DNA of 64,000 nt from Paractinoplanes polyasparticus (GCF_019710575.1 NZ_JAHWFK010000061.1:27987-91986), one strand, 5' to 3'; shown: positions 36,408 to 46,041, counted from the stretch's first letter. Program-made: numbers and translations. The notes: generated by a model from the sequence alone, not told the origin.

Positions 36408-37596
36408 GTGGCCGGCCGGATCCGGTCAGGCGGCGCGTGGCGGCGGCGGCCGGCAGGGCCCCGACGAAGAGCGGGGTGGGCTGGTCGAAGCCGTTGAAGT
36501 CCGAGGCGTACGCCAGGGTGTAGGCCCCGGTCGTGCCGAGGTAGAGCACGTCGCCGGTCTTCAGCCCGGCCGGCAGCATGATCCCGTACCCGATGGTGTC
36601 GCTGCTGTCGCAGGTCGGGCCGGTGACGGTGTACGGCACGAGATCGCCCTCCTGGACAGAAGTAGATGTCCGGATCGGGAAGTCCCAGCCGCCCGGCGTC
36701 TGCAGCACCTCCATCAGGCCGTTGAACGCGCCCACCTCGAGGTAGAGCCAGTGCTCCTCGTCGCGGCGCTCGTGCCCGATGACCGTGGCGGCCAGGACGC
36801 CGGACTCGGCCACCAGGTGCCGGCCGGGCTCGGCCACGATCAGGCCGGGGCGGTAGGGCAGGGCGTCCAGCGCCTCGGTGGTGGCCGCGCCGATCTGCTC
36901 GATCGAGGGCACGTCCGTGGTGTAGCGGGCCGGGAAGCCGCCGCCGATGTCGAGCATCTCGAGGTCGATGCCCTCGTGCCGCAACCTGTCCATGAGCTTG
37001 CCCGCAGCGTCGATGGCGGACGCCCACGCCGAAGGGCGCAGGCACTGCGATCCCACGTGGAAGGTCACACCGTACGGTCGCAGCTCGAGCCGCTGGGCGA
37101 GCAGCAGCAGGTCGTAGGCGTCCTCGACGTCCGTGCCGAACTTGCGGGAGAGCGGGAAGACGCTGGCCTCGTCGTCCACCCGCAGCCGCACGTAGACCGC
37201 CGCGCCGGGGGCGTGCTCGGCGATCTTGGTGAGCTCGTTGGGGGAGTCGAAGCTGAACCGCCACAGGCCGGCCGCGTGGGCGGCGGCGATGTGCGCGGGC
37301 GGCTTGACCGGGTTGCTGTAGAGCACGTCGGCCGGGTCGACCCCGATGGCCTGGAGCATGCGCAGCTCGCCGATGGAGGCGACCTCGAAGCTCGCGCCCT
37401 CGCTGTGCAGGGTGCGCAGGATCTCCTCGGCCGGGTTGCACTTCATCGCGTAGTGCACCTGCACGCCGGGCAGCGCGGCGCGGAACGAAGCGTGCCGGGC
37501 GGCCACCGTGTCGAGGTCGGTGACCAGGTACGGGGTGGGCATGTCGACGATGCCGCCGAGCGTCGCGGGGGCGAGCGGGGTGGGCCACGAGGTCAT
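36400..37596 (-). CDS. Fold-III PLP decarboxylase (ornithine/lysine decarboxylase type)
   Basis: A 398-residue enzyme of the alanine-racemase-fold group (Orn/Lys/DAP decarboxylases). The Schiff-base lysine is in VHYAMKCNP, the phosphate-binding glycine loop is DIGGGFP, and the active-site cysteine lies in GPTCDSSDTI, as in ornithine decarboxylases; the specificity helix EPGRHLVAE is present. The likely product is a polyamine such as putrescine or cadaverine, but DAP or arginine activity is not excluded. Its ATG overlaps the stop of the GGDEF-EAL gene (ATGA) and its 3' end overlaps the MFS gene, suggesting a sensing-synthesis-export unit. Confidence 0.88.
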   Translation of the reverse strand: MTSWPTPLAPATLGGIVDMPTPYLVTDLDTVAARHASFRAALPGVQVHYAMKCNPAEEILRTLHSEGASFEVASIGELRMLQAIGVDPADVLYSNPVKPPAHIAAAHAAGLWRFSFDSPNELTKIAEHAPGAAVYVRLRVDDEASVFPLSRKFGTDVEDAYDLLLLAQRLELRPYGVTFHVGSQCLRPSAWASAIDAAGKLMDRLRHEGIDLEMLDIGGGFPARYTTDVPSIEQIGAATTEALDALPYRPGLIVAEPGRHLVAESGVLAATVIGHERRDEEHWLYLEVGAFNGLMEVLQTPGGWDFPIRTSTSVQEGDLVPYTVTGPTCDSSDTIGYGIMLPAGLKTGDVLYLGTTGAYTLAYASDFNGFDQPTPLFVGALPAAAATRRLTGSGRPRD

Positions 37597-40343
37597 GCGG
37601 GGATCTCCAGTCGGGGGTCGGCGCCTTCGAGGAACAGCCGCCCGGCTTCGGCGGCCGGGACGGGGCGGGAGAAGTAGTAGCCCTGGGCGAAGTGGCAGCC
37701 CATGTCGCGGAGCGCGGCGAGCTGCCCGAACTCCTCGATGCCTTCGGCCACGGTGGCCATGCCGAGGCTCTTGCCGAGCTGCACGATGGTGTCGGCCAGC
37801 GCGGTGTCGTCGGTCAGGGCGCCCAGCCGCTCGACGAACGAGCGGTCGATCTTGAGGGTGTCGACCGGGAAGCGCCGCAGGTAGGCCAGCGACGAGTAGC
37901 CGGTGCCGAAGTCGTCGATGGCCAGCGTGACGCCGAGCGCCTTGAGCCGGACGAGCTGCTCGAGGTTGTCGTCGGTGTCGGTCATCAGCACGCTCTCGGT
38001 CATCTCGAGGCACAGCTGGTCGGCCGGCATGCCGGTCTCGGCGAGGATCTCGGCGACCACGTCGACCAGGTCCTCGCGGTCGAACTGGCGGACCGAGACG
38101 TTGACCGCCATCTTGACCGGGCGCCCGTCGCCCGCGTTGCTCCACTCGACGGCCTGGCGGCACGCCTCGCGCAGCACCCAGCGGCCGAGCGGGACGATGA
38201 GCCCGGTGGCCTCGGCGATCGGGATGAACTCGGCCGGCGGGATCAGGCCGCGCGTGGGGTGCATCCACCGGGCCAGCGCCTCGAAGCCGATGACCTCGCT
38301 GCTGCCCAGGTCGACGGTCGGCTGGTAGTGCAGCTTCAGCTGGTCGCGTTCGAGGGCCACTCGCAGGTCGGCCTCCAGCTCGAGCCGGGCCACCAGGCCC
38401 GACAGCATCTCGGGGTCGTAGCTGGCGTAGCCGCTGCCGCCGGCCGACTTGGCCTTGTACATGGCCAGGTCGGCGTTGCGCATGAGCTGCTCGGCGCCGT
38501 CGGCCTCGCCGTCGGCGAGCATGCCGGCCGCGGCCAGGCCGATGCTGGCCTGCACGTGGATGTCGCGGCTGTCGCTGGCGAACGGCTCCTCGAGGACGTC
38601 GATGATGCGCTGCGCGACCTGCTCGGCGTCGTCGCCGCCGCGGTCCGACTCGATGAGCACGGCGAACTCGTCGCCGCCGAAGCGAGCCACGATGTCGCCC
38701 TCGCGCACCGACGCCCGCAGCCGGTCCGCCACCTGCACGAGCAGCTGGTCGCCGGCCAGGTGGCCGAGGCTGTCGTTGACCTCCTTGAAGCCGTCGAGGT
38801 CGAGGAAGAGCACGGTGACCTCACCGGCGTCCGGGCGGTTGCGCAGCGCGTCGCCGACCCGCTCCCGGAACAGCGCGCGGTTGGCGAGCTGGGTCAGCGC
38901 GTCGTGGTACGCCTCGTGGACCAGCTGGTCCTGCAGCTCCTTGCGCTCGCTGATGTCGCGGGTGTTGAGCACCAGGCCGGCCACGCTGGGGTCGCTGAGC
39001 AGGTTGGTGATGGTCATCTCGGCCTGCCGGCGCCGGCCGTCGCGGTGCTGGACGGTCAGCTCGAGCACGGTCGTCGCGTACGGCCGGCCCGCGACCTGCC
39101 GCAGCGCCTGGGCCAGCCGGAGGCCGGACTCGGGGTCGAGCAGCTTGGCGAGGCGGCGGCCGTGCAGGAAACGGGCCGGGTAGCCGAAGACCCGCTGCAC
39201 CGACTCGCTCTGGTAGAGCACGTCGGCCTCGGGGCTGACCACGGTGACGACGTCGGAGCTGTGCTGCACGAGCGCCTTGAAGCGCTGCTCGCTGGCGAAC
39301 AGCTCGGCCGTGCGGGCGGCGACGCGGGCCTCGAGCGTACGGGTGAGGTTGCGGTTCTCGCGCAGCGTGAGCAGCTGGCGGCCGACGATCAGCAGGATCA
39401 GGACCGACCGGGTGTAGGCCACGAAGCCGTTGCTGTGCCCCGTCGTCGCGTACCAGACGACCGAGGTGAACAGGGCCGCGAGCACCGCCACGTACGGCAG
39501 CAGGATGCCGACCGGCTGCCCGCTGTCCGCCTCGGTGGACTCGTCGTTGCGGCGGACCGGCATCAGCGCGGCCACCAGGATCAGCGAGAATCCGGTGAAC
39601 CAGCCGACGTCGGTCACGCCGCCCGAGCTGTAGCTGCCGAGCAGGTTGAGGTAGGCGTACCCGATGTCGGAGACCGCGAATGCCCCGATGCCGGCGCCGA
39701 CCAGCGCGAGCTGGTTGAAGGTGCGGCCGCCGCGGCGCTGCTGGGCCAGCATGTAGAGCACCATCGTCACGATCACCACGTCACCCAGCGGGTAGGCGAG
39801 GCTGACGTAGAGGGCGAGCGGGCCGCTCTGGCCGGCGTCGAGCAGCGGCTGCACCACGAAGATCCAGGCCATCAGCACGAGCGAGGCGGCGACCATGAGG
39901 CCGTCGAGGACGCTGCGCACCCGGCCGGCCAGGGCCTGGGTGCGGCTCGGCAGCACCAGCAGGCCGATCGGGGTGAGCAGGACCATGCCGAGGTAGCCGA
40001 GGTCGGCCTGGGACGGCAGTTGCACCTCGCGGCCCAGGACGGTCTGGGTCCAGCAGGCCGCGGCCTGGCCGAGGCCCCAGCTCAGCACGCCCAGGCCGAT
40101 CAGGGCCCAGCCCCAGCGCATGCGCCCGGTGAACAGCCGGGCCCGCCACAGGCAGGCCACGGCCGCGGCGATCGCGGCGAAGCACAGACCGAAGTTGGAG
40201 ACGAGCAGCCCGAAGTCGGCGCCGCCGGCTCCGGTGCTCAGGACGAGCGCGAACGCCACGACGAAGAACCCGACCAGGGCGCAGAGCGCGTACCACCCGG
40301 CCGGTGGCCGGTTGCCGGTCCGTGCTGAGGTGCTGGCTGCCAT
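37593..40343 (-). CDS. Membrane PAS/GGDEF/EAL protein
   Basis: A 916-residue cyclic-di-GMP enzyme. Residues 1-330 hold about nine membrane helices without a recognised sensory family. A PAS domain follows (EQRFKALVQHSSDVVTVVSPEADV), then GGDEF (about 475-640; active motif RFGGDEFAVLIE intact) and EAL (about 655-905; FEALARW, DDFGTGYSSLAYL, VAEGIEEFGQLAALRDMGCHFAQGY), also intact. It could make or break c-di-GMP; the net direction cannot be read. The c-di-GMP level in actinomycetes controls development and, through BldD, sporulation. ATG follows GGAG. It is the first gene of the operon with the decarboxylase and MFS exporter. Confidence 0.93.
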   Translation of the reverse strand: MAASTSARTGNRPPAGWYALCALVGFFVVAFALVLSTGAGGADFGLLVSNFGLCFAAIAAAVACLWRARLFTGRMRWGWALIGLGVLSWGLGQAAACWTQTVLGREVQLPSQADLGYLGMVLLTPIGLLVLPSRTQALAGRVRSVLDGLMVAASLVLMAWIFVVQPLLDAGQSGPLALYVSLAYPLGDVVIVTMVLYMLAQQRRGGRTFNQLALVGAGIGAFAVSDIGYAYLNLLGSYSSGGVTDVGWFTGFSLILVAALMPVRRNDESTEADSGQPVGILLPYVAVLAALFTSVVWYATTGHSNGFVAYTRSVLILLIVGRQLLTLRENRNLTRTLEARVAARTAELFASEQRFKALVQHSSDVVTVVSPEADVLYQSESVQRVFGYPARFLHGRRLAKLLDPESGLRLAQALRQVAGRPYATTVLELTVQHRDGRRRQAEMTITNLLSDPSVAGLVLNTRDISERKELQDQLVHEAYHDALTQLANRALFRERVGDALRNRPDAGEVTVLFLDLDGFKEVNDSLGHLAGDQLLVQVADRLRASVREGDIVARFGGDEFAVLIESDRGGDDAEQVAQRIIDVLEEPFASDSRDIHVQASIGLAAAGMLADGEADGAEQLMRNADLAMYKAKSAGGSGYASYDPEMLSGLVARLELEADLRVALERDQLKLHYQPTVDLGSSEVIGFEALARWMHPTRGLIPPAEFIPIAEATGLIVPLGRWVLREACRQAVEWSNAGDGRPVKMAVNVSVRQFDREDLVDVVAEILAETGMPADQLCLEMTESVLMTDTDDNLEQLVRLKALGVTLAIDDFGTGYSSLAYLRRFPVDTLKIDRSFVERLGALTDDTALADTIVQLGKSLGMATVAEGIEEFGQLAALRDMGCHFAQGYYFSRPVPAAEAGRLFLEGADPRLEIPA

Positions 40344-40469
40344 CAGACGTGTCTCCGGTCCACCAAGAAACCACCCCGAGGTGGGTGGTCGTAGGGCCTA
40401 GATCGGGACCGGAGGGGCGGCCTTGAGCAGTTCCCGGAGGCAAATCAGGAGCAAAGGCATTGACGTACG

Positions 40470-40501
40470 TAACTTTGTGGTGACAACGTTGTCACGGGAG
40501 G
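40470..40501 (+). promoter_or_regulatory. LacI-type operator and start region before GH92
   Basis: GTGACAACGTTGTCAC at 40480-40495 is a perfect 16-base palindrome of LacI/GalR form. It is preceded at 40470-40475 by TAACTT, a possible -10, and followed at 40496-40501 by the Shine-Dalgarno GGGAGG. The same sequence type occurs before the sugar ABC operon at 62292-62307. Confidence 0.8.
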
Positions 40502-40508
40502 TTCATCC

Positions 40509-43500
40509 ATGCACTTGCTGCTCAGCGCCGTTCTCGTCGCCGGTCTGGCCGCCACGCCCGCCACCGCTTCCACCGTTGCGCCCGCCGCCGCTTCCACCGT
40601 TGCGCCCGCCGCCGCTTCGGCGGCCGCCGCCGAGGCGCCGGTGGATCTCGTCCGCAACTTCGTCGGCACCCAGAACTTCGGCAACACCTTCCCCGGGGCC
40701 GCCGCGCCCTTCGGCATGGTGCAGGTCAGCCCCGACACCGGCGGTCAGGGCGGGTACGACTACAAGCAGTCGACCATCTACGGCTTCAGCCAGACGCACC
40801 TGTCCGGCGTGGGCTGCGGTGTCGCCGGCGAGCTGCCGATCATGCCGACCACCGGCGCGATCACCAGCGTCGACCCGAACGCCTACCGGTCGGCGTACAG
40901 CCACGACGACGAGCAGGCGTCGCCCGGCTATTACCGGGTGGGGCTCCCGACGTACGGCGTGCGGGCCGAACTCACCGCGACCGAGCGCACGGGCTGGCAG
41001 CGCCACACGTTCCCGGCCACCCGGGCGGCCAACATCCTGTTCAACACGGGCAAGGCCAACCAGTCCGTGTTCGACTCCGAGATCCACGTGGTGGGGGACC
41101 GGACTATCGAGGGACGGGTCGAGGCCGGCAACTTCTGCGCCGGCAAGGACGACCACACCGTCTGGTTCACGGCCTCGTTCGACCGGCCGTTCGCCGCGTT
41201 CGGCACCTGGCGGGGCTCGACCCGCTCCGACGGCAGCCGGGACGCGGCCGGATCGGGCTCGAACGGCGCGTACGTCACGTTCGACGCCTCGGCCGACCGG
41301 GACGTCGTGCTGAAGGTTGGACTGTCGTACACGGGACTGCCGGGCGCACGGGCCAACCTCGCCGCCGAGACCAGCGGCTACGACTTCGACGCGACCCGGG
41401 CGGCGTTGCGCGCCAAGTGGGTGGCGGCGCTCGACAAGGTCAAGATCGGCGGCGGTACGCAGGAGAGGCAGGTGGCGTTCTACACGGCGCTCTACCATTC
41501 GCTGCTGCACCCCAACCTGGCCGGGGACGTCGACGGCTCGTACGTCGGCTTCGACCGCACCGTGCACAAGGCGGTGGGCTACACGCCGTACCAGAATTTC
41601 TCGCTCTGGGACACCTACCGCCCGCAGAACCAGTTGCTCGAACTGCTCACCCCGGACGTCGCCCGCGACGTGGCGCTCAGCGTGCTGGCGATCGGCCGCG
41701 ACGGCGGCTGGCTGCCCCGCTGGGCGCTCGTCAACAGCGAAACCAACATCATGACCGGCGACCCGGTGACGCCGTTCCTCGTCGAGGCCTGGTCCAAGGG
41801 GCTGCTGGCCGGGCATGAGGCTGAGGCCTACACGCTCCTGCGAGCCAACGCGTTGAGCGAGCCGCCGGCCGGGTCGCCCTACAACGGGCGTACGGGGATC
41901 CGGTACTACAGCGACCGCGGCTACATCCCGTCCGGGTTGCGGCTCGGTTCGGACTGCGTGCACAAGGGCGGCGACAACGACTGCGTGCACCCGGCGTCGG
42001 CCACGCTCGAATACGCGGCGGCGGACGCGTCGCTGGCACTGATGGCGGCCGGGCTCGGCCGGACCGCCGACGCGCAACTCTTCGCCGGTCGCGGCCAGTG
42101 GTACCGCAACCTCTGGGACTCCTCGATCAAGCAGTTCCGGCCGCGCACGGTCGAAGGCACGTGGCTCACCCCGTACGACCCGGTCGCGGCGTCCCAGCAG
42201 TTCCACGAGGGCGGCGCCTACCAGTACCAATGGCTGGTGCCGCAGGACCCGGCCGGGCTGGTGCGACTGATGGGCGGCCGCGGGGGCGCCGAGCGCCGCC
42301 TGGACGACTTCTTCGCGTACGCGAAACTGCTGAACGACCCGGCCGGAACCGCGCGCTCCGAGTGGATCGCCAGCCCCTACGACTACTACGCCAAGGCTAC
42401 CTACAACCCGAACAACGAGCCCGACCTGCTCGCGCCGTACATGTACCACTGGGCCGGCGCCCCCGCCAAGACGGCCACGGTCGTCCGGGCCGCGATGACG
42501 CTGTTCACCACCGGTCCCGACGGCATGACCGGCAACGACGACCTGGGCACGATGAGCGCCTGGTACGTCTTCTCGTCGCTGGGCCTCTACCCCACGATGA
42601 GCGGGGCGAACTTCCTGGCCGTCTCGAGCCCGCAGTTCCCCTCGGCCACGCTGGCCCTGAAGGGCGGCCCGCTGACGATCACCGCCCCCGGCGCCTCCGA
42701 CCAGAACCGCTACATCCAACGGGCCCAGGTCAACGGCGCGGAACTGACCAGGAACTGGGTGCCGTGGTCAGCGATCGGCGCGGGCGGCACGATCACCCAC
42801 ACGCTGGGCTCGACCCCGTCGTCATGGGGAACGTCCGCCGACGCCGAGCCGCCGTCGGTCAACCAGGCCGCCCCCGACAACCGCACTCGGCTCGACGCCA
42901 CCCTCCGCCCGCCGACCGCGGCCCTGCCTCCCGGCGGCTCCGCCACCCTGACGGTCGACCTGGTGGGCCAGGCGCCGACGTCGCTGACACCGAGGGTGTC
43001 GGCCGCTGCCCCCGCCGGTTGGACGGCGACGGTCCGCCAGCCCGGCACGCTGACGTCACAAAACATGCCGGTCTCCGGCACCGCGACGGTCACGGTGACC
43101 GCCCCCGCGAGCGCCGCCGCAGGCACGTACCCCCTCGCGGTCACGGTGACCGGGGCCGGTGCCACCCTGCAGAAGTCGGCCGGCCTGGTTGTGACGACGC
43201 CCGTCGGCTGCGCCGCATCGTCAGCAGCCGGCCAGTGCGCGGTCACCCTGGCGTCCTCCCGCTCCCGCGACGGCACGGCAACGGTAGCCGCCCCCGCCCA
43301 GGGCAACTTCGACGGCAGCGGCTGGAGCTACGACGCCACCCTGCTGCCCCCGGCTGGTCCCGTCACGTGGTCCGGCGTGACCTACGACGCCCCCGACCCC
43401 ACCGGCACGGCACCCAATTTCGTGCCCGCAACCGGGCAGACCCTGTTGCTGCCGCCCGCCACCCGAACCGCCGCCAACCTGGTGCTCACCAGCCACAACG

Positions 43501-43769
43501 GTCCCGTGGGAACCTCCGTCACCGTCGGCTACACGGACGGCACGTACGCGTCGACGCCATTGACCGTCGCCGACTGGTGCGGCACGGCGGCCCCGGGCAC
43601 CACGGCCGTCCTTTCGATGCCCCACCGCATCAAGGCCGGTCAAGGGGTCGACGGCCCGCCGGTGGCCCTTTTCGGGGCCCGGATTCCGCTGAGCGCCGGT
43701 AAGCAGATTCGCTCGATCACTCTCCCCGCCGACCCCCGGGTCCACGTCTATGCCGTGACTTTGACCTAG
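40509..43769 (+). CDS. Secreted GH92 alpha-mannosidase with C-terminal NEW3 domain
   Basis: A 1086-residue exported enzyme. The signal peptide is short and is followed by an Ala-rich stretch with two copies of ASTVAPAA. The GH92 domain covers about 45-755: GTQNFGNTFPGAAAPFGMVQ, SLWDTYRPQNQLLELL, ETNIMTGDPVTPFLVEAW and GNDDLGTMSAWYVFSSLGLYP are the family blocks. GH92 enzymes are calcium-dependent, inverting exo-alpha-mannosidases, mostly acting on alpha-1,2 linkages of yeast mannan or N-glycans. Residues about 800-895 fit an NPCBM-associated NEW3 domain, and the last 180 form a further beta-domain with the pattern SRDGTATVAAPAQGNFDGSG. Expression should follow the operator immediately upstream. 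Confidence 0.92.
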   Translation: MHLLLSAVLVAGLAATPATASTVAPAAASTVAPAAASAAAAEAPVDLVRNFVGTQNFGNTFPGAAAPFGMVQVSPDTGGQGGYDYKQSTIYGFSQTHLSGVGCGVAGELPIMPTTGAITSVDPNAYRSAYSHDDEQASPGYYRVGLPTYGVRAELTATERTGWQRHTFPATRAANILFNTGKANQSVFDSEIHVVGDRTIEGRVEAGNFCAGKDDHTVWFTASFDRPFAAFGTWRGSTRSDGSRDAAGSGSNGAYVTFDASADRDVVLKVGLSYTGLPGARANLAAETSGYDFDATRAALRAKWVAALDKVKIGGGTQERQVAFYTALYHSLLHPNLAGDVDGSYVGFDRTVHKAVGYTPYQNFSLWDTYRPQNQLLELLTPDVARDVALSVLAIGRDGGWLPRWALVNSETNIMTGDPVTPFLVEAWSKGLLAGHEAEAYTLLRANALSEPPAGSPYNGRTGIRYYSDRGYIPSGLRLGSDCVHKGGDNDCVHPASATLEYAAADASLALMAAGLGRTADAQLFAGRGQWYRNLWDSSIKQFRPRTVEGTWLTPYDPVAASQQFHEGGAYQYQWLVPQDPAGLVRLMGGRGGAERRLDDFFAYAKLLNDPAGTARSEWIASPYDYYAKATYNPNNEPDLLAPYMYHWAGAPAKTATVVRAAMTLFTTGPDGMTGNDDLGTMSAWYVFSSLGLYPTMSGANFLAVSSPQFPSATLALKGGPLTITAPGASDQNRYIQRAQVNGAELTRNWVPWSAIGAGGTITHTLGSTPSSWGTSADAEPPSVNQAAPDNRTRLDATLRPPTAALPPGGSATLTVDLVGQAPTSLTPRVSAAAPAGWTATVRQPGTLTSQNMPVSGTATVTVTAPASAAAGTYPLAVTVTGAGATLQKSAGLVVTTPVGCAASSAAGQCAVTLASSRSRDGTATVAAPAQGNFDGSGWSYDATLLPPAGPVTWSGVTYDAPDPTGTAPNFVPATGQTLLLPPATRTAANLVLTSHNGPVGTSVTVGYTDGTYASTPLTVADWCGTAAPGTTAVLSMPHRIKAGQGVDGPPVALFGARIPLSAGKQIRSITLPADPRVHVYAVTLT

Positions 43770-44121
43770 AGCGTGATTCTGGTCGCCGGCGGCGTCGCGT
43801 GGCCGCCGGGCGCGCTTGCGCAGTCTTGGGTGCGGCGGGCTTGGTCCGCGGCGCGATCTGACCTGTCGATGGCGTCAGGTCTTGGGCCGCTGCGTGATCG
43901 GTCCGGGCTCGGGCGGTCCCGCGCAGCTGTGGAGGAGCGTGTGGCGTCAGAACTGTGGGCGGGTGCGCCACGTACCGTGCGGGCCGGAGTGCCGCGTGAG
44001 CTGAAGTGCTCGCTGGGCAGGAGTGCCGCGTCGGTTGGGGCGCAGCTTGAGTCTGGACGCAGCTGGGGGCTGTCGGCGCACTTGGGTTGAGGCCGCCTCC
44101 GCGTCCAGTGTGGAGGATTTA

Positions 44122-44161
44122 CTCGGCTCGGCTCGGCTCGGCTCGGCTCGGCTCGGCTCGG
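44122..44161. repeat. (CTCGG)8 pentanucleotide tract
   Basis: Eight perfect tandem copies of CTCGG. Such tracts change length by slippage, so copy number may vary between strains. Confidence 0.95.
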
Positions 44162-44233
44162 CTTAGCAGCACCGTTTTGCGGGCGCCGGCGGGTTGCTGT
44201 TCCTGATCGCCGACATCGCGTTCTTCTCGGCGC

Positions 44234-44455
44234 GGGGCGGGGCGGGGGCGGCGGGGGCGTGGCGTGGCGGGGGGCGTGGCGGGGGGCGTGGCGGGGCGTG
44301 GCGTGGCGGGGCGGCACGGGGCGTGGCGGCGCGTGGCGTGGCGGCACGGGCGTGGCGGCGCGGGGTGGGGCGTGGCGGCGCGTGGCGTGGCGGCACGGGC
44401 GTGGCGGCGCGGGGTGGGGCGTGGCGGCGCGTGGCGGGGCGGGGCGGGGCGTGGG
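44234..44455 (+). repeat. G-rich minisatellite with quadruplex potential
   Basis: Starts with four G-runs GGGG, GGGG, GGGGG, GGGGG (44234-44257) separated by one to four bases, then about 200 bases built from GGCGTGGC-like units, including two near-identical copies of a 49-base unit beginning at 44331 and 44380. The plus strand should form G-quadruplexes. Confidence 0.9.
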
Positions 44456-44555
44456 GCGGCGTCGTGTGGTCTATTTGGGAAGCGCAGCGGGCGCGGGCGC
44501 GCGCTCCGCGGCGTGAGGGTGAGGCGGCATCGCACGTGGCGGGCTCGGAATGTGG

Positions 44556-45923
44556 TTACACGTCGCGGCCCTGCCAAGTCGTCACGCAGGCCTCGTTGCC
44601 TTCGGGGTCGGCCAGCACCCAGAACGACGGGGCTCGGACGTCGGACAGCACCCGGCCACCCGCGGCGAGAGCGGCTTCGATGCGGTGCGGGGCCTCGTCG
44701 TGCGGCACCGAGATGTCGAAGTGCAGGCGGTTGCGCTGAGGGCGAGCGTGATCCATCTGCTGGAACCAGAGGGCCGGGCCCTGGCCGAGAGGGTCGACCA
44801 GCGGGCCGTCGGCGTCGGCGCCCGGCTCGTCGGCATAGCCCAGCACTGCCTGCCAGAAGGGGCGGACCGACGCGATGTCGAGCACGTCGACGGCGATCTC
44901 GAGCTGCTGAACGGACCTCCGGCCGGCGGCCGGCTCGGTCTTCAGCCCGGCCGCCGTGATCGCCCGGGCCAGCTCGGTGTCTCGCCCGGTCACCGCTCCG
45001 ATCGCGAGCGTCTGCACCGTGAGCACGACCCGGTCAGCCCGGACATCGGCCCGCAGATGCCCATCGGCGTGTGCGCCACAGGCCGCCACCGCCCGGGAGG
45101 CGACCTCGACGGACTCAGCCAGCGAGCTCACCGTTACCGAGCTGCACAAAGCCCCTAGCACCAGCCGCCACCCATGGTCACCCACCGCATCCGACGCCGC
45201 CTGGCGGCTGAGCATTTCTTCCATGCCGCGCATCCTCGCAGGCCCGTACGACAGTTTCCGCCGTCCGCCGGCGGCTGTCCGGCCGGTGGACGGGCGGGTG
45301 AAGGCAGCCAGGAGGAATGCGAAGAAGATCAGGAGGTTGACGATCCAGCGCGGGTCGTCGAGGTGGAGGCCGGCCTCGAACTGGGCTCGTTCGGCGGCGG
45401 TCAACGGGGTGACGGAGCGCTCGGCCGTGTCGAAGTCGAGGCGATCGGCGGCGAAGGTGGCGTAGGTCCAGATGCGGAGGACGAAATAGAGGGCGGCGCC
45501 CAGCACGAGGAACAGTCGGCGGCGGCCGGAGTGCCAGCCGAGGATCAGCAGGGCGGGGATGATGATCAGCTCGGTCGGAACGTTCGCGGCGATCGCTATG
45601 GGGATGCTGGGAAGGAACAGCCCGACCATTGTCTCGCCGGTGATCGAGGAGCTGTCGAGGGCGACGTTCCAGAGCAGAATGCCGATGGCGCCGCCGAAGC
45701 CGAACAGCGCCATCGCGGTGACTCCCAGGCCGATGAGGGTGTCCTCGACCCGTGCGCTCACGACCGGTCGGCGGCTGACGGCTCGTGCGGCGAAGCTGAT
45801 GAGCACCGCCCAGACCGTGCCGGCGAGCAGCGCCAGGGGCACGGGCAGGAACTCGGCCAGGGAGAGCCCCTGGACCACGATGACGAACACCGCCGCGAGG
45901 GCGTAGGGGATATGGCGTCTCAT
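44556..45923 (-). CDS. Fusion of membrane domain, pterin-dehydratase-like domain and VOC domain
   Basis: One uninterrupted 455-residue frame. Residues 1-230 are an unrecognised membrane protein with about six helices (YALAAVFVIVVQGLSLAEF, LIGLGVTAMALFGFGGAIGILLW, WIVNLLIFFAFLLAAF). Residues about 234-335 resemble a pterin-4a-carbinolamine dehydratase-like domain, and 340-455 a VOC/glyoxalase domain (LEIAVDVLDIASVRPFWQAVLGY, WVLADPEGNEACVTTW). The last two commonly occur together as a separate actinomycete protein; here an ATG at 45224 (MEEMLS), with GAGG nine bases upstream, could start it independently. Either a true fusion or a lost stop codon. TAGGGT lies eight bases before the first ATG. 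Confidence 0.72.
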   Translation of the reverse strand: MRRHIPYALAAVFVIVVQGLSLAEFLPVPLALLAGTVWAVLISFAARAVSRRPVVSARVEDTLIGLGVTAMALFGFGGAIGILLWNVALDSSSITGETMVGLFLPSIPIAIAANVPTELIIIPALLILGWHSGRRRLFLVLGAALYFVLRIWTYATFAADRLDFDTAERSVTPLTAAERAQFEAGLHLDDPRWIVNLLIFFAFLLAAFTRPSTGRTAAGGRRKLSYGPARMRGMEEMLSRQAASDAVGDHGWRLVLGALCSSVTVSSLAESVEVASRAVAACGAHADGHLRADVRADRVVLTVQTLAIGAVTGRDTELARAITAAGLKTEPAAGRRSVQQLEIAVDVLDIASVRPFWQAVLGYADEPGADADGPLVDPLGQGPALWFQQMDHARPQRNRLHFDISVPHDEAPHRIEAALAAGGRVLSDVRAPSFWVLADPEGNEACVTTWQGRDV

Positions 45924-46041
45924 GGCGGCCGACCCTAGGAACCGGGCAGCTTGCGGGGCATCTGCCGATGGGCCTAGGCCGGGGTTTAAAGACGTCGATG
46001 CTGACTTGTCCAGGCCGGTCGGCGCGGCCGCAGCCGGCCGG

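Larger units (their letters stand above)
43770..44555. other. 786-base convergent intergenic region with G-rich repeats
   Basis: Lies between the ends of the GH92 gene (plus) and the fusion gene (minus). The first 330 bases hold no recognised gene; a 105-codon frame there has no family pattern. The second half is dominated by the pentanucleotide and G-rich repeats listed separately. Open frames of 80-230 codons in the repeats encode only Arg/Gly/Ala runs and are not genes. Confidence 0.7.

Noticed and set aside
43773..44090. 105-codon plus-strand frame after GH92
   Set aside because: No recognisable pattern and no ribosome site; composition is like the neighbouring repeats.
44194..44959. Arg/Gly-rich frames in all phases across the G-rich repeats
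   Set aside because: They arise from the repeat and from the antisense of the VOC gene; none has a believable start or domain.
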